Positions 7,533 to 14,840 of a DNA stretch of 21,187 nt are shown in pieces (position 1 is the stretch's first letter; the number at the start of each line of letters is the position of its first letter). Position numbers and translations under genes: made by a program. The stretch covers positions 1 through 21,187 of IMG/VR virus record IMGVR_UViG_3300044630_001175; one strand, written 5' to 3'. This DNA is from a virus. The notes under the pieces are model-generated. The model was given only the letters and a program-made list of their open reading frames with translations. It was not told the origin of the DNA and made no database searches.

Positions 7533-8087
7533 ATGCGTGATATCATTCAGTTACTTGAGGAGAAGAGTAAGCCTCAAGATATAGAAATCATTCAGCTTAA
7601 CTTTGAGCCAAGTGAAGTAAGTCCTGTGTTGTCTGTAGATACCATTGACTTACACTATGGCAAGTTGGCACATGGCTATGCTGAACGATATAACAACAAA
7701 GAAGGTGACAGAGACTTTAATTATGCAGGTGCATTTTTACATAATACATTATTCCCTCAGTTCCGTGAAGTAATAAATACTAACAAACCAAATGGTCCTA
7801 TGATGGGCTTTATCAACAAACACTTCGGCTCATATGATAGTATGAAGGATCAGTTTGAAACTGAGGCTATGAAGATTCAAGGTAGTGGTTGGATATACTT
7901 AGCAACTGATGGTAAGATCAAAACAATACCAAATCATCAAGTTCGCAATGACATATTGTTATTAGTTGACTGGTGGGAACATGCCTGGATATTAGATTAT
8001 GGCTCTGACAAAAAGAAGTATCTAAAAGAACAGTGGAAAATTATCAACTGGAATGTTATTAATACACGCTGGGGAAAGAGTTTATGA
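7533..8087 (+). CDS. Fe/Mn-family superoxide dismutase with phage leader
   Basis: The protein has 184 residues. After a leader MRDIIQLLE (ending L-x-E like its operon mates), residues 20-184 follow the Fe/Mn superoxide dismutase fold. All four metal ligands are present: His41 in LHYGK, His70 in FLHNT, and Asp146 and His150 in VDWWEHAW; the active-site Tyr is Tyr49. FGSYDSMKDQF (98-108) and GSGWIYL (117-123) are family landmarks. It would convert superoxide to oxygen and peroxide. Position 66 (Gln in Fe enzymes) is Gly, as in Mn enzymes, while the usual Asn-Gln of Mn enzymes is Asn134-His135; the conserved second-shell His after HYGK is Leu45. Metal preference is therefore unclear. The gene follows its neighbour by one base and overlaps the next by ATGA. 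Confidence 0.9.
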   Translation: MRDIIQLLEEKSKPQDIEIIQLNFEPSEVSPVLSVDTIDLHYGKLAHGYAERYNNKEGDRDFNYAGAFLHNTLFPQFREVINTNKPNGPMMGFINKHFGSYDSMKDQFETEAMKIQGSGWIYLATDGKIKTIPNHQVRNDILLLVDWWEHAWILDYGSDKKKYLKEQWKIINWNVINTRWGKSL

Positions 8088-9235
8088 GAGCAAGTGAATT
8101 TATCACCGAAGTATTTCAATCAGGCAAAAGGAACTGGGAGTGGAAGTTTCGTGGAAGTGAAGAAGCCATTGCCAATTTTACAGTAGGTGGTAGAACTTAT
8201 CAATGGGTAGCTTATTCTCATGTTCGTATTAAAAATCCAACTAAGTGGGAAATTCAATTTCGTCTATTAAGAGAAGAAGATGATCCTGATGAACTAGATG
8301 TATTTGGTACAACCGGCACCGGTAACTCCGCAGAAGTATTGTCAACCGCAGTAGATATTACTCGTACATTCTTAAAAGAATATGGAGACAAAGTATTAGA
8401 GATTACATTCAATGCCAAAGAAAATAGTCGCATTGGATTGTATGCCAAGATGATTAATCGATTATTACCTGATTGGGACTTACATCAACGATATGTTAAT
8501 AATAGCTATGGTATGGAATTTTATTTAACCAATCCTAGAGCATATGAGTTACATAGTCAATCTAAACAAGTAGATGAAGAAATTATTGACGAGATGCCTC
8601 TCCCGGTTGACTGGGACCCTCAACAAATGCGTCAAGGCGCAACTACATTCAAGTCAAGATTGAAATACGCATTAGATAGAGCAAAGAAATTAGGGGTAGG
8701 ATCTAGTCGTGTTGCTACTACGATTGAATATCAAGGTCGTCCTACTGTTCTTAAAATTGCTAAGAATGCTAAAGGTCTAGCACAGAATAGTGTTGAAGCA
8801 GATATATTGAGTGATGGCTATGCTAGTCAAATGGGGATACTAATACCTATTATTGACTATGATACTCAGAATCGTGAACCAAGTTGGGTTCATACTGAGT
8901 TGGCTAGTAAGGTTAGTGACAAACAATTATGCTCTATTATGAAATGTGATAATCTCGGACAACTAGTAAATATGGCATGGTCTATCATTGGGAAGAAAAA
9001 ATATTTAGGTGACTATCAAAGTTATATTACACACATGCGTAATAAAAACAAGAGTGAAGAAGATATTGATACCATGATTGAATATGCTAATACATTAGCA
9101 GAATTAAATAGTCAATTCGATGTTCAGTTAGATGATTTTATGCAACCAGCAAACTGGGGGATGTATCAAGGTAAACCAGTCATCGTTGATGTTGGCTTCA
9201 ACAGTAACGTGATGCAACAATACTACAAGCGTTAA
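8084..9235 (+). CDS. Kinase-like protein with capsid-targeting-like leader
   Basis: The protein has 383 residues and starts MRASEFITE, almost identical to the leader of the first gene in the operon. Residues 20-150 form an unassigned domain ending in NSRIGLYAKMINRL (114-127), loosely like an acetyltransferase helix. Residues 190-383 resemble a reduced protein-kinase or phosphotransferase fold: VLKIAKN (Lys224), Glu238 in the following helix, DDFMQPANWG (350-359, resembling the catalytic loop Asp...Asn) and VDVG (368-371, like the DFG metal-binding motif). In T4, the similarly packaged Alt modifies host RNA polymerase, so a host-modifying enzyme is a reasonable idea, but the activity here is unproven. 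Its TAA overlaps the stop of the convergent epimerase gene. Confidence 0.82.
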   Translation: MRASEFITEVFQSGKRNWEWKFRGSEEAIANFTVGGRTYQWVAYSHVRIKNPTKWEIQFRLLREEDDPDELDVFGTTGTGNSAEVLSTAVDITRTFLKEYGDKVLEITFNAKENSRIGLYAKMINRLLPDWDLHQRYVNNSYGMEFYLTNPRAYELHSQSKQVDEEIIDEMPLPVDWDPQQMRQGATTFKSRLKYALDRAKKLGVGSSRVATTIEYQGRPTVLKIAKNAKGLAQNSVEADILSDGYASQMGILIPIIDYDTQNREPSWVHTELASKVSDKQLCSIMKCDNLGQLVNMAWSIIGKKKYLGDYQSYITHMRNKNKSEEDIDTMIEYANTLAELNSQFDVQLDDFMQPANWGMYQGKPVIVDVGFNSNVMQQYYKR

Positions 9236-10062
9236 ACTTTTAGTAGTTCTTCCATCGTATAAAGAATAGGCATATAGGGTGACACATCTTCTAACACAGA
9301 GACATCGACATCACCCTTTCTTTTTGGACCGTATACTACATCAAAGTCAACATCATTGACTTTTTGAAACAGATTCACAATCTCTTTGACAGTATAACCA
9401 ACTCCGTGACCCAATGATTCAATACTATTGCTTGGCTTTTCAATTGATTGTTTCAGAGCATCGCATATTTCGTTCACATGTACATAATCACGAACACATG
9501 TGCCATCACTTGTTCTTTCATAATTAGTTCCATAGATAGTGAACGTACCAGTCTCACGTGCCTTCATTAGATTATAGAACAATCCATCGGGGTTAGTGGG
9601 AGCCACGACGGTGCTTCCGATAACATTATAAAATCTAAAGATTGTATATGGGGTTGGACGATGAAGTGTACAAAATTCTTTTACCACATCTTCTGCGGCA
9701 CGTTTACTAATACCATAAGCACTTTCACAACTAACTGCGGCGCCAGTACTTGCAAAGATAAAGTTTTTAGTTTTAATCTTATTGACTACATTCATGGTAC
9801 CATTCAAGTTAGTAATATAATAACTTATTGGTTTTTGTTCACTCTCACCTACATTAACCAATGCGGCTAAATGAATTACTGCATCAAATTCAATGTCACC
9901 CGGAACCAAAAATGGTTTTCTGATATCGCATCTGTAAAATTCATTTAATGGAACACACGGGTCTACCATATCTAAACCGTGAACCTCGTATTGTTCACCT
10001 AGCATTTCACATAAATGTGATCCAATATAGCCTGAACTACCTGTAATTAAAATCTTTTTCAT
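9232..10062 (-). CDS. NAD-dependent sugar epimerase/dehydratase (UDP-glucose 4-epimerase-like)
   Basis: This is a 276-residue extended short-chain dehydrogenase. It has the N-terminal NAD-binding GSSGYIG (8-14), DxxD-type strand ends, HLAALVNVGES (64-74), a FASTG segment (103-107) and the catalytic YGISK (Tyr116, Lys120). CVRDYVHVNEI in the C-terminal half is typical of GalE-like epimerases. At 276 residues it is shorter than GalE (about 338) but has all core motifs. It likely interconverts or dehydrates a nucleotide sugar. Its start overlaps the glycosyltransferase stop by ATGA, so the product probably feeds that enzyme. Its stop overlaps the convergent plus-strand gene within TTAA. The substrate cannot be told from sequence. 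Confidence 0.88.
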   Translation of the reverse strand: MKKILITGSSGYIGSHLCEMLGEQYEVHGLDMVDPCVPLNEFYRCDIRKPFLVPGDIEFDAVIHLAALVNVGESEQKPISYYITNLNGTMNVVNKIKTKNFIFASTGAAVSCESAYGISKRAAEDVVKEFCTLHRPTPYTIFRFYNVIGSTVVAPTNPDGLFYNLMKARETGTFTIYGTNYERTSDGTCVRDYVHVNEICDALKQSIEKPSNSIESLGHGVGYTVKEIVNLFQKVNDVDFDVVYGPKRKGDVDVSVLEDVSPYMPILYTMEELLKV

Positions 10063-11408
10063 AATCCTTCAAACAAGCTTAAGCCTGCTTCTTCCTCTAC
10101 TGGTTTAAATGTTGGGTCTTTGCTTAAATATGTGTCATTATCCGTATACCATACTGTAATAAACTTATACTTATTTGCCAACACAGACTCAAAATCTTCA
10201 CGTGCCAAATGTTTACGATTCAATTCAGTAATATAATCTCTATACTTAACTGTTTCATAGGTGTTAATCTTTGCCGCACTTGTATTACTCTGTTTCCCTA
10301 CAAAGTCATCTAAGAATTTAATCCAACCATGTGATACTTCATCATCTAAATCACATACATAATCTAATGCTTCTGCTGATTGCAAGTCACAATATATGTC
10401 TACAATAGTTTCTGCGGCATCTTTAATGTTGACTTTGTGAAAGTATTTTTCATTAAAGTTATCTGACCAATCTTGATTATCAAGAACTACACAGGGCATG
10501 TGACCTAGACATTCTAAGAATGCAAAGGGATAGTTTTCACGCAAGCTAGGCATGAAGAATACACCACTACTGCGAATGAAATCTACTTTTTCTTGCCCAG
10601 TAATGCCAGCTTTGATTTCGTAATCTTTGATACCTGCATCTATAAAAGCCTTCTCAAACTTCTTAGCACCATTGCTGTTAGTCATTACTTTACATGGTAA
10701 CTTACATTCTTTCATTACACGGATGTATGCTTCGGGATTCTTACCCTCTTCCCATCGTCCTATGAACAATACACCTTTATGAGATCCAGTATATAGTTCT
10801 AGTAAACCACGCTCACTCATTGGCATACGTAGCAAGTGACAATTAGTTGCACCAAACTTAGTAAGTTCATCAATGTTCTTTTGACTTTGTGTGCCGATTA
10901 TAATATCACTAAACTCCATATGTTTATTATAGAAGTTATGATAGCTGTCTAAGAACACATCACTACCTTGACTTTCACGGAAAATCATACTATGTAAATG
11001 AGTGTAGAATACAACAGGGATATACCTGTTGACTGTCATTGCATAGATTGCGGTCATCGCTTCCTGTGTGTTACATACAATCATATCATAAACATTCGTT
11101 TCAAATGCTTTTAATATCGCCTTACGAAAGTTAATAATCTTCTCAAAGTTAATCGTATCACTAAATGCAAACGTAGCAGTGTGGTCACTATATTTTAATG
11201 GTTCATCTGGATAAACAATGTTAGCACCGGCACCTTCGATTACTTCATTGAATGTACCAGTGGGTTGTTTATCTAAGATGATATCGACTTTCCAATTCAA
11301 TCTTCCACACATCTCTGTAAAACTTTTACAGAAACTTCCGATTCCGCCATGGGGAATAAAGTGCTGGTCACTAATTAAAAAAGCGATTCGTTTGTTGTAT
11401 AATTTCAT
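10059..11408 (-). CDS. Glycosyltransferase, GT-B fold (GT4-like)
   Basis: The protein has 449 residues. The N-terminal domain opens with RIAFLISDQHFIPHGGIGSF, carrying the GGIG loop (21-24) common in GT4 enzymes. The C-terminal domain has GVLFIGRWEEGKNPE (212-226; Arg218, Lys223 for phosphate binding) and PSLRENYPFAFLE (287-299), with the E-x7-E pair Glu291 and Glu299. It should move a sugar from a nucleotide donor to an acceptor. It sits between an oxygenase gene (2 bases upstream) and an epimerase gene (4-base overlap), suggesting one pathway. A strong promoter lies just upstream, inside the oxygenase gene. Acceptor candidates are phage DNA, virion protein or host surface glycan. Confidence 0.88.
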   Translation of the reverse strand: MKLYNKRIAFLISDQHFIPHGGIGSFCKSFTEMCGRLNWKVDIILDKQPTGTFNEVIEGAGANIVYPDEPLKYSDHTATFAFSDTINFEKIINFRKAILKAFETNVYDMIVCNTQEAMTAIYAMTVNRYIPVVFYTHLHSMIFRESQGSDVFLDSYHNFYNKHMEFSDIIIGTQSQKNIDELTKFGATNCHLLRMPMSERGLLELYTGSHKGVLFIGRWEEGKNPEAYIRVMKECKLPCKVMTNSNGAKKFEKAFIDAGIKDYEIKAGITGQEKVDFIRSSGVFFMPSLRENYPFAFLECLGHMPCVVLDNQDWSDNFNEKYFHKVNIKDAAETIVDIYCDLQSAEALDYVCDLDDEVSHGWIKFLDDFVGKQSNTSAAKINTYETVKYRDYITELNRKHLAREDFESVLANKYKFITVWYTDNDTYLSKDPTFKPVEEEAGLSLFEGL

Positions 11409-11410
11409 GT

Positions 11411-12019
11411 TTATTGTGTTATGTATACAGCAGTATATAATATAAAGCGTGGTTTGTCAATGTTTCTTATCCCATGTACTGACCCATGCGTATTAAAAAA
11501 TGCTGTACCAGTATTTAAGGTACCTGAACCTGCATAATATGGGTATTCTTTACTAGGAGAATAGAACTCTGTACCCACATCACCGTTCTCAGTTAGATTA
11601 ATGATAGTCTGTACCATGATATGATAATTATCAATATGGGGAGACATTTCAAATCCTGGCATATCTTTATAGATAGTAGGAGGGAATGTTGAATTCTTTA
11701 GATAATGTTCTTTACCTTTGTACCAATAGTGACCTACTGTATGCTCGTTAGCTCTATATGATTCTTCAATAAACTTGTCTTTTAATGTACTGAACTCACT
11801 TATAAAGTTGTTTAGTAGTTTACTAGTATGGTTATAACGACAACGTAAATTTTTATGATGAGATTCAGGTATCCATATATCATCACGATTTAATTCTTGT
11901 TCTAATTCAACTTGATTGTGTGAATGTGTTAACTTTAACTGCCACATTAGTATAGGTTGAACTTTGTGAATATCATCCTCTAGATATTCATCATATATTT
12001 TAGTTTGTGTTATCTCCAT
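11411..12019 (-). CDS. 2OG-Fe(II) oxygenase, second tandem copy
   Basis: This is a 202-residue protein using the ATG at 12019, chosen because GGAG lies six bases before it; an in-frame TTG at 12031 would extend it by four residues without such a site. The metal triad of 2-oxoglutarate dioxygenases is visible: His128-x-Asp130 in SPHID, His182 in SVHGI, and Arg191 (PRFILY) for the 2-oxoglutarate carboxylate. The core GTEFY...GTAFFNT matches the upstream neighbour. Such enzymes hydroxylate proteins, nucleic acids or small molecules using oxygen and 2-oxoglutarate. It overlaps the upstream copy by ten bases and ends two bases before the glycosyltransferase gene. It is a diverged duplicate of that copy. 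Confidence 0.82.
   Translation of the reverse strand: MEITQTKIYDEYLEDDIHKVQPILMWQLKLTHSHNQVELEQELNRDDIWIPESHHKNLRCRYNHTSKLLNNFISEFSTLKDKFIEESYRANEHTVGHYWYKGKEHYLKNSTFPPTIYKDMPGFEMSPHIDNYHIMVQTIINLTENGDVGTEFYSPSKEYPYYAGSGTLNTGTAFFNTHGSVHGIRNIDKPRFILYTAVYITQ
11432..11460 (-). promoter_or_regulatory. Sigma70-type promoter inside the oxygenase 3' end
   Basis: On the minus strand TTGACA (11460-11455) and TATACT (11437-11432) are 17 bases apart (11 of 12 matches). It overlaps the codons for the final oxygenase strand and would start transcription about 17 bases before the glycosyltransferase ATG at 11408. Confidence 0.65.
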
Positions 12020-12654
12020 TCTTTGCTCCAAGTGGGTAGATAGATAGCTACATATAGTATATACCTAATATTAGTTACATCTCTAATAATATGTGCTGAC
12101 TCCCCTGTATTTAAGAACCCAACACCCTTGTTCTTTTCACCGGTACTTTTATAGAACGGTTCACATTCATTTGAATTAAAAAACTCTGTTCCCATTGAAC
12201 CGTTGTCACTTAGATTAAACAATGCCTGTAACATTATATGAGCATTGTCTTTGTGTACTGACATTTTATAACCAGGAATATCTTTGTAAATAATAGGATC
12301 GATATGACAATATTTAAAATAATGTTCTTTAGGCATAAACCAAGATTGTGACGCTACCTTGTTATTAGTCTCAAACATAAGATCAATTAGTTGAGGTCTA
12401 AGTTTTTTGAAACTTTGATTCAAACTGTCAAGTAATTTACTAGATCCATTAATATACTGATAGCGTAAACCATTACCCCTATTAATAGAGTCCCATATAT
12501 CTTCTCTATTAAGCTCACTTGATAATTCCTCACTATCTAAATCAACTGATGATAAAGACATTTCCCAAATCAATTGGGGGAAAAGTTTGTGTAAATCTTT
12601 TTCTAAATACCTGTCATATAATATAGTGGTATCTAATACCAAGTCTTCAAACAT
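12010..12654 (-). CDS. 2OG-Fe(II) oxygenase, first tandem copy
   Basis: The protein has 214 residues. The triad His134-x-Asp136 (SVHKD) and His188 (SAHII) with Arg197 (IRYILY) defines a 2-oxoglutarate/Fe(II) dioxygenase. It aligns by eye along its whole length with the following gene: TILYDRYLEKDLHKLFP against TKIYDEYLEDDIHKVQP, GTEFFN against GTEFYS, and a shared LNRDDIW/LNREDIW block. Both copies keep every metal ligand, so both may be active with different substrates. The gene begins four bases after the stop of the small upstream gene. The substrate is unknown. Confidence 0.82.
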   Translation of the reverse strand: MFEDLVLDTTILYDRYLEKDLHKLFPQLIWEMSLSSVDLDSEELSSELNREDIWDSINRGNGLRYQYINGSSKLLDSLNQSFKKLRPQLIDLMFETNNKVASQSWFMPKEHYFKYCHIDPIIYKDIPGYKMSVHKDNAHIMLQALFNLSDNGSMGTEFFNSNECEPFYKSTGEKNKGVGFLNTGESAHIIRDVTNIRYILYVAIYLPTWSKEWR

Positions 12655-12658
12655 TCTT

Positions 12659-12877
12659 TTACCTTGTTAGTTTCCATATAATATGGGTATTCTTATCGTG
12701 CCATCTGTGTTCAAATATTGTATCACCGGGGCCAGTGATTAATCTAGATAATCGGTATCCATACTTTAACCAAATGCGTTTACCTGATATATAACAAGTC
12801 TTGGGGAGCCAAGCAAATTTAAGCTCGGCTCCTAATGACCATCTATAAAACGAATCGTATACCTGCGTCTGTGGCAT
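12659..12877 (-). CDS. Small hypothetical phage protein
   Basis: The protein has 72 residues and uses the ATG at 12877, which shares one base with the metK TGA stop (TGATG), typical coupling in this genome. An in-frame TTG at 12901 would extend it by eight residues into metK and is less likely. The sequence is rich in Trp, Tyr and Arg, with FAWLPKTCYISGKRIWLKYG and ITGPGDTIFEHRWHDKNTH. It looks like a small globular phage protein, but I know no function for it. There is no membrane segment. Confidence 0.68.
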   Translation of the reverse strand: MPQTQVYDSFYRWSLGAELKFAWLPKTCYISGKRIWLKYGYRLSRLITGPGDTIFEHRWHDKNTHIIWKLTR

Positions 12878-13977
12878 CAGAATAAATCTACTTTTTCCCA
12901 AGGCAAGTTAGCTTTGCCAAAGTGACCATAGTTAGTTGTACTACTGTAGATTGGTCTGAACAACTCAAATCTATCAATAATACCTTTAGGTGTCAAATCA
13001 ACATTTTCTTGTATCCATTTAGTCAACTCACGACCTTGTGCGGCATTAGCAGTCTCAACGTAGAAACTCATTGGCTGTGCTAATCCAATAGCATAACTAA
13101 TTTGCACAGTTGCCCAATCAGCTTTACCACTTGCTACAATATTCTTAGCCAAGTAGCGAGTTAAGTATGCCGCACTGCGGTCTACTTTGGTAGGATCTTT
13201 CCCACTAAAAGCACCACCACCATGAGGACTATAACCACCGTAGGTGTCCACGATAATTTTTCTTCCAGTGAGGCCAGTGTCACCGTCAGGACCACCGATA
13301 ACGAAACGACCAGTAGGATTAATAAAAAACTCAGTAGCATTATCTATATATCTTTCAGGCAATATACCACGTATCATATTCTCTACTGCCATACGCACTG
13401 CACTAATATCTATGCTTTCACTATGTTGAGTGCTACACACAACTTTAGCAATACGTTTCGGAGTACCATCATCATTGTATTCAAATGTAACTTGACTCTT
13501 TGCGTCTGGTCCTAACCATTCAACTGACTTTGATTTACGCACGGTAGTAAGTTCTTCTACGATACGATGAGCCCAGTATATTGCTGATGGCATATGAACA
13601 TCTGTTTCGTTACAAGCATATCCAAACATTAACCCTTGATCTCCTGCACCGAATATATCTGTACCTAGTGCAATGTCTGCACTTTGTCCGTGCAAAAGAT
13701 TGGTTATATCAACTGTTCTCCAATCAAATCCTGCTTGCTCATATCCAATATTCCTAATCACTTCTCTAACTTCTTGCTCTACTTCTTGCTCTGATAAGTG
13801 ACCTTTATACTCTCCGGCTACAATAACACGATTAGTTGTGACTAATGTTTCACAGGCGCATCGTAGTGCTTTATCTTCCTTAGCCATCACTAAGTCTAAT
13901 ACAGCATCACTAATAGCATCTGCAATCTTATCAGGGTGACCCTCTGATACACTTTCACTTGTAAATAAATAACTCAT
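12877..13977 (-). CDS. metK: S-adenosylmethionine synthetase
   Basis: The protein has 366 residues, slightly shorter than E. coli MetK (384). Hallmark motifs are SEGHPDKIADAISDAVLD (with His14 and Asp16), GAGDQGLMFGYACNET, and GGGAFSGKDPTKVDRSAAY, which contains the catalytic lysines. It makes SAM from methionine and ATP in the cytoplasm. Phage-borne copies are uncommon. Here it lies 14 bases after queE, a radical-SAM gene, so a local SAM supply for deazaguanine synthesis, or for methylation of DNA or RNA, is a sensible reading. It may also counter SAM loss during infection. The ATG is preceded by AAAGGA. All core motifs are intact, so it is probably active. Confidence 0.95.
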   Translation of the reverse strand: MSYLFTSESVSEGHPDKIADAISDAVLDLVMAKEDKALRCACETLVTTNRVIVAGEYKGHLSEQEVEQEVREVIRNIGYEQAGFDWRTVDITNLLHGQSADIALGTDIFGAGDQGLMFGYACNETDVHMPSAIYWAHRIVEELTTVRKSKSVEWLGPDAKSQVTFEYNDDGTPKRIAKVVCSTQHSESIDISAVRMAVENMIRGILPERYIDNATEFFINPTGRFVIGGPDGDTGLTGRKIIVDTYGGYSPHGGGAFSGKDPTKVDRSAAYLTRYLAKNIVASGKADWATVQISYAIGLAQPMSFYVETANAAQGRELTKWIQENVDLTPKGIIDRFELFRPIYSSTTNYGHFGKANLPWEKVDLF

Positions 13978-13991
13978 TTTTTCCTTTTAAA

Positions 13992-14840
13992 TTATGTCCC
14001 CCACTCATTTTTAAAGAGTGGTACTTGTAGTCTATCGCTATAACGATAGCCACGATTCATTGCTTCAATAGCAACATTCTTAGCATTTAAATTGTATAAT
14101 GATTCAACACCACCGCACGGCATAAAATATACTGGACCTCTAAATCCACCTTTTCTAAACTCTGTTACTGCTTTGTCTGCTTCAATTGCATCTTCACTAG
14201 TAGCAATAACAAATTTCAAATAAACAAAGCCTACTGTTTCATATTGACGAACAATATCAGGGCAAATAGCTTCACTCCACTTCTCACCACTGATACTTAG
14301 TTTAGGACTAACGCTGAATGTCAGTGCATTCTTTTCACGATTGCGTTTCCATGCTTGTAAGTAATCTTTAAACTCGCTAGACAACATTTGTGTGCCGTTA
14401 GTTTCAAATGTAATCTCTTTAAGAGACCTCATTTTTTCGTTTGAAAGTAAGTCAGGATACGCTCTTTGCCATCCAAGAAGAGGTTCACCACCTGTGATAA
14501 CAAGGTGTTCATCCAACCAACGCTTGTGAGGAAGTATATCCATAATACTGTCAACAATAGCATCGGTAGAGATAACAGGACTAAGATGTTTAAATCTAGG
14601 GTCCCAAGATGCATAAGAATCACAGCCTGTACTAACTAATGGTAATTTTTTATAATCATCATAGTAATGTACTCTTGAGGCGATATCTTCTACTTCTTTG
14701 CTTGATTCACCTTTAGGCATCCCGAAGCCGCTACAGGTAAAGTTACAACCAAATGTTCTAAGGAACACTGAAGGCACGCCCATGTATCTACCTTCACCTT
14801 GAATACTGTAAAATAATTCTGATACTTTTAAATGACTCAT
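13992..14840 (-). CDS. queE: 7-carboxy-7-deazaguanine synthase, radical SAM
   Basis: This 282-residue protein begins with the QueE signature LFYSIQGEGRYMGVPSVFLR. It has the SAM-binding VITGGEPLLGW and FETNGT, plus SVSPKLS, found across the family. QueE rearranges 6-carboxytetrahydropterin to 7-carboxy-7-deazaguanine using a 4Fe-4S cluster. The cluster cysteines are unusual: Cys32-x3-Cys36 is followed by a 36-residue insert before Cys73 in GCDSY, instead of the compact C-x3-C-x2-C or C-x14 spacing of bacterial enzymes. The gene overlaps the small upstream gene by ATGA and precedes metK by 14 bases. Together with FolE and QueD it completes three steps from GTP; QueC is not in the window. Confidence 0.93.
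   Translation of the reverse strand: MSHLKVSELFYSIQGEGRYMGVPSVFLRTFGCNFTCSGFGMPKGESSKEVEDIASRVHYYDDYKKLPLVSTGCDSYASWDPRFKHLSPVISTDAIVDSIMDILPHKRWLDEHLVITGGEPLLGWQRAYPDLLSNEKMRSLKEITFETNGTQMLSSEFKDYLQAWKRNREKNALTFSVSPKLSISGEKWSEAICPDIVRQYETVGFVYLKFVIATSEDAIEADKAVTEFRKGGFRGPVYFMPCGGVESLYNLNAKNVAIEAMNRGYRYSDRLQVPLFKNEWGT

Noticed and set aside
9200-9260. Bidirectional terminator between the convergent genes
   Set aside because: No inverted repeat with a T-run is present; the stops simply overlap.
12020-12031. TTG start extending the second 2OG oxygenase by four residues
   Set aside because: The ATG at 12019 has GGAG six bases before it, and the TTG overlaps that ribosome site.
12878-12901. TTG start giving an 80-residue version of the small gene after metK
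   Set aside because: The ATG at 12877 shares a base with the metK stop, the usual coupling here; the longer form runs into metK.
12960-12998. TTGACA inside metK as a promoter
   Set aside because: At 17 bases the -10 would be TAGATT, a weak match, and the site is not close to a gene start.
13955-13975. AATAAATA on the plus strand near the metK start
   Set aside because: It is inside metK coding sequence and no plus-strand gene follows.
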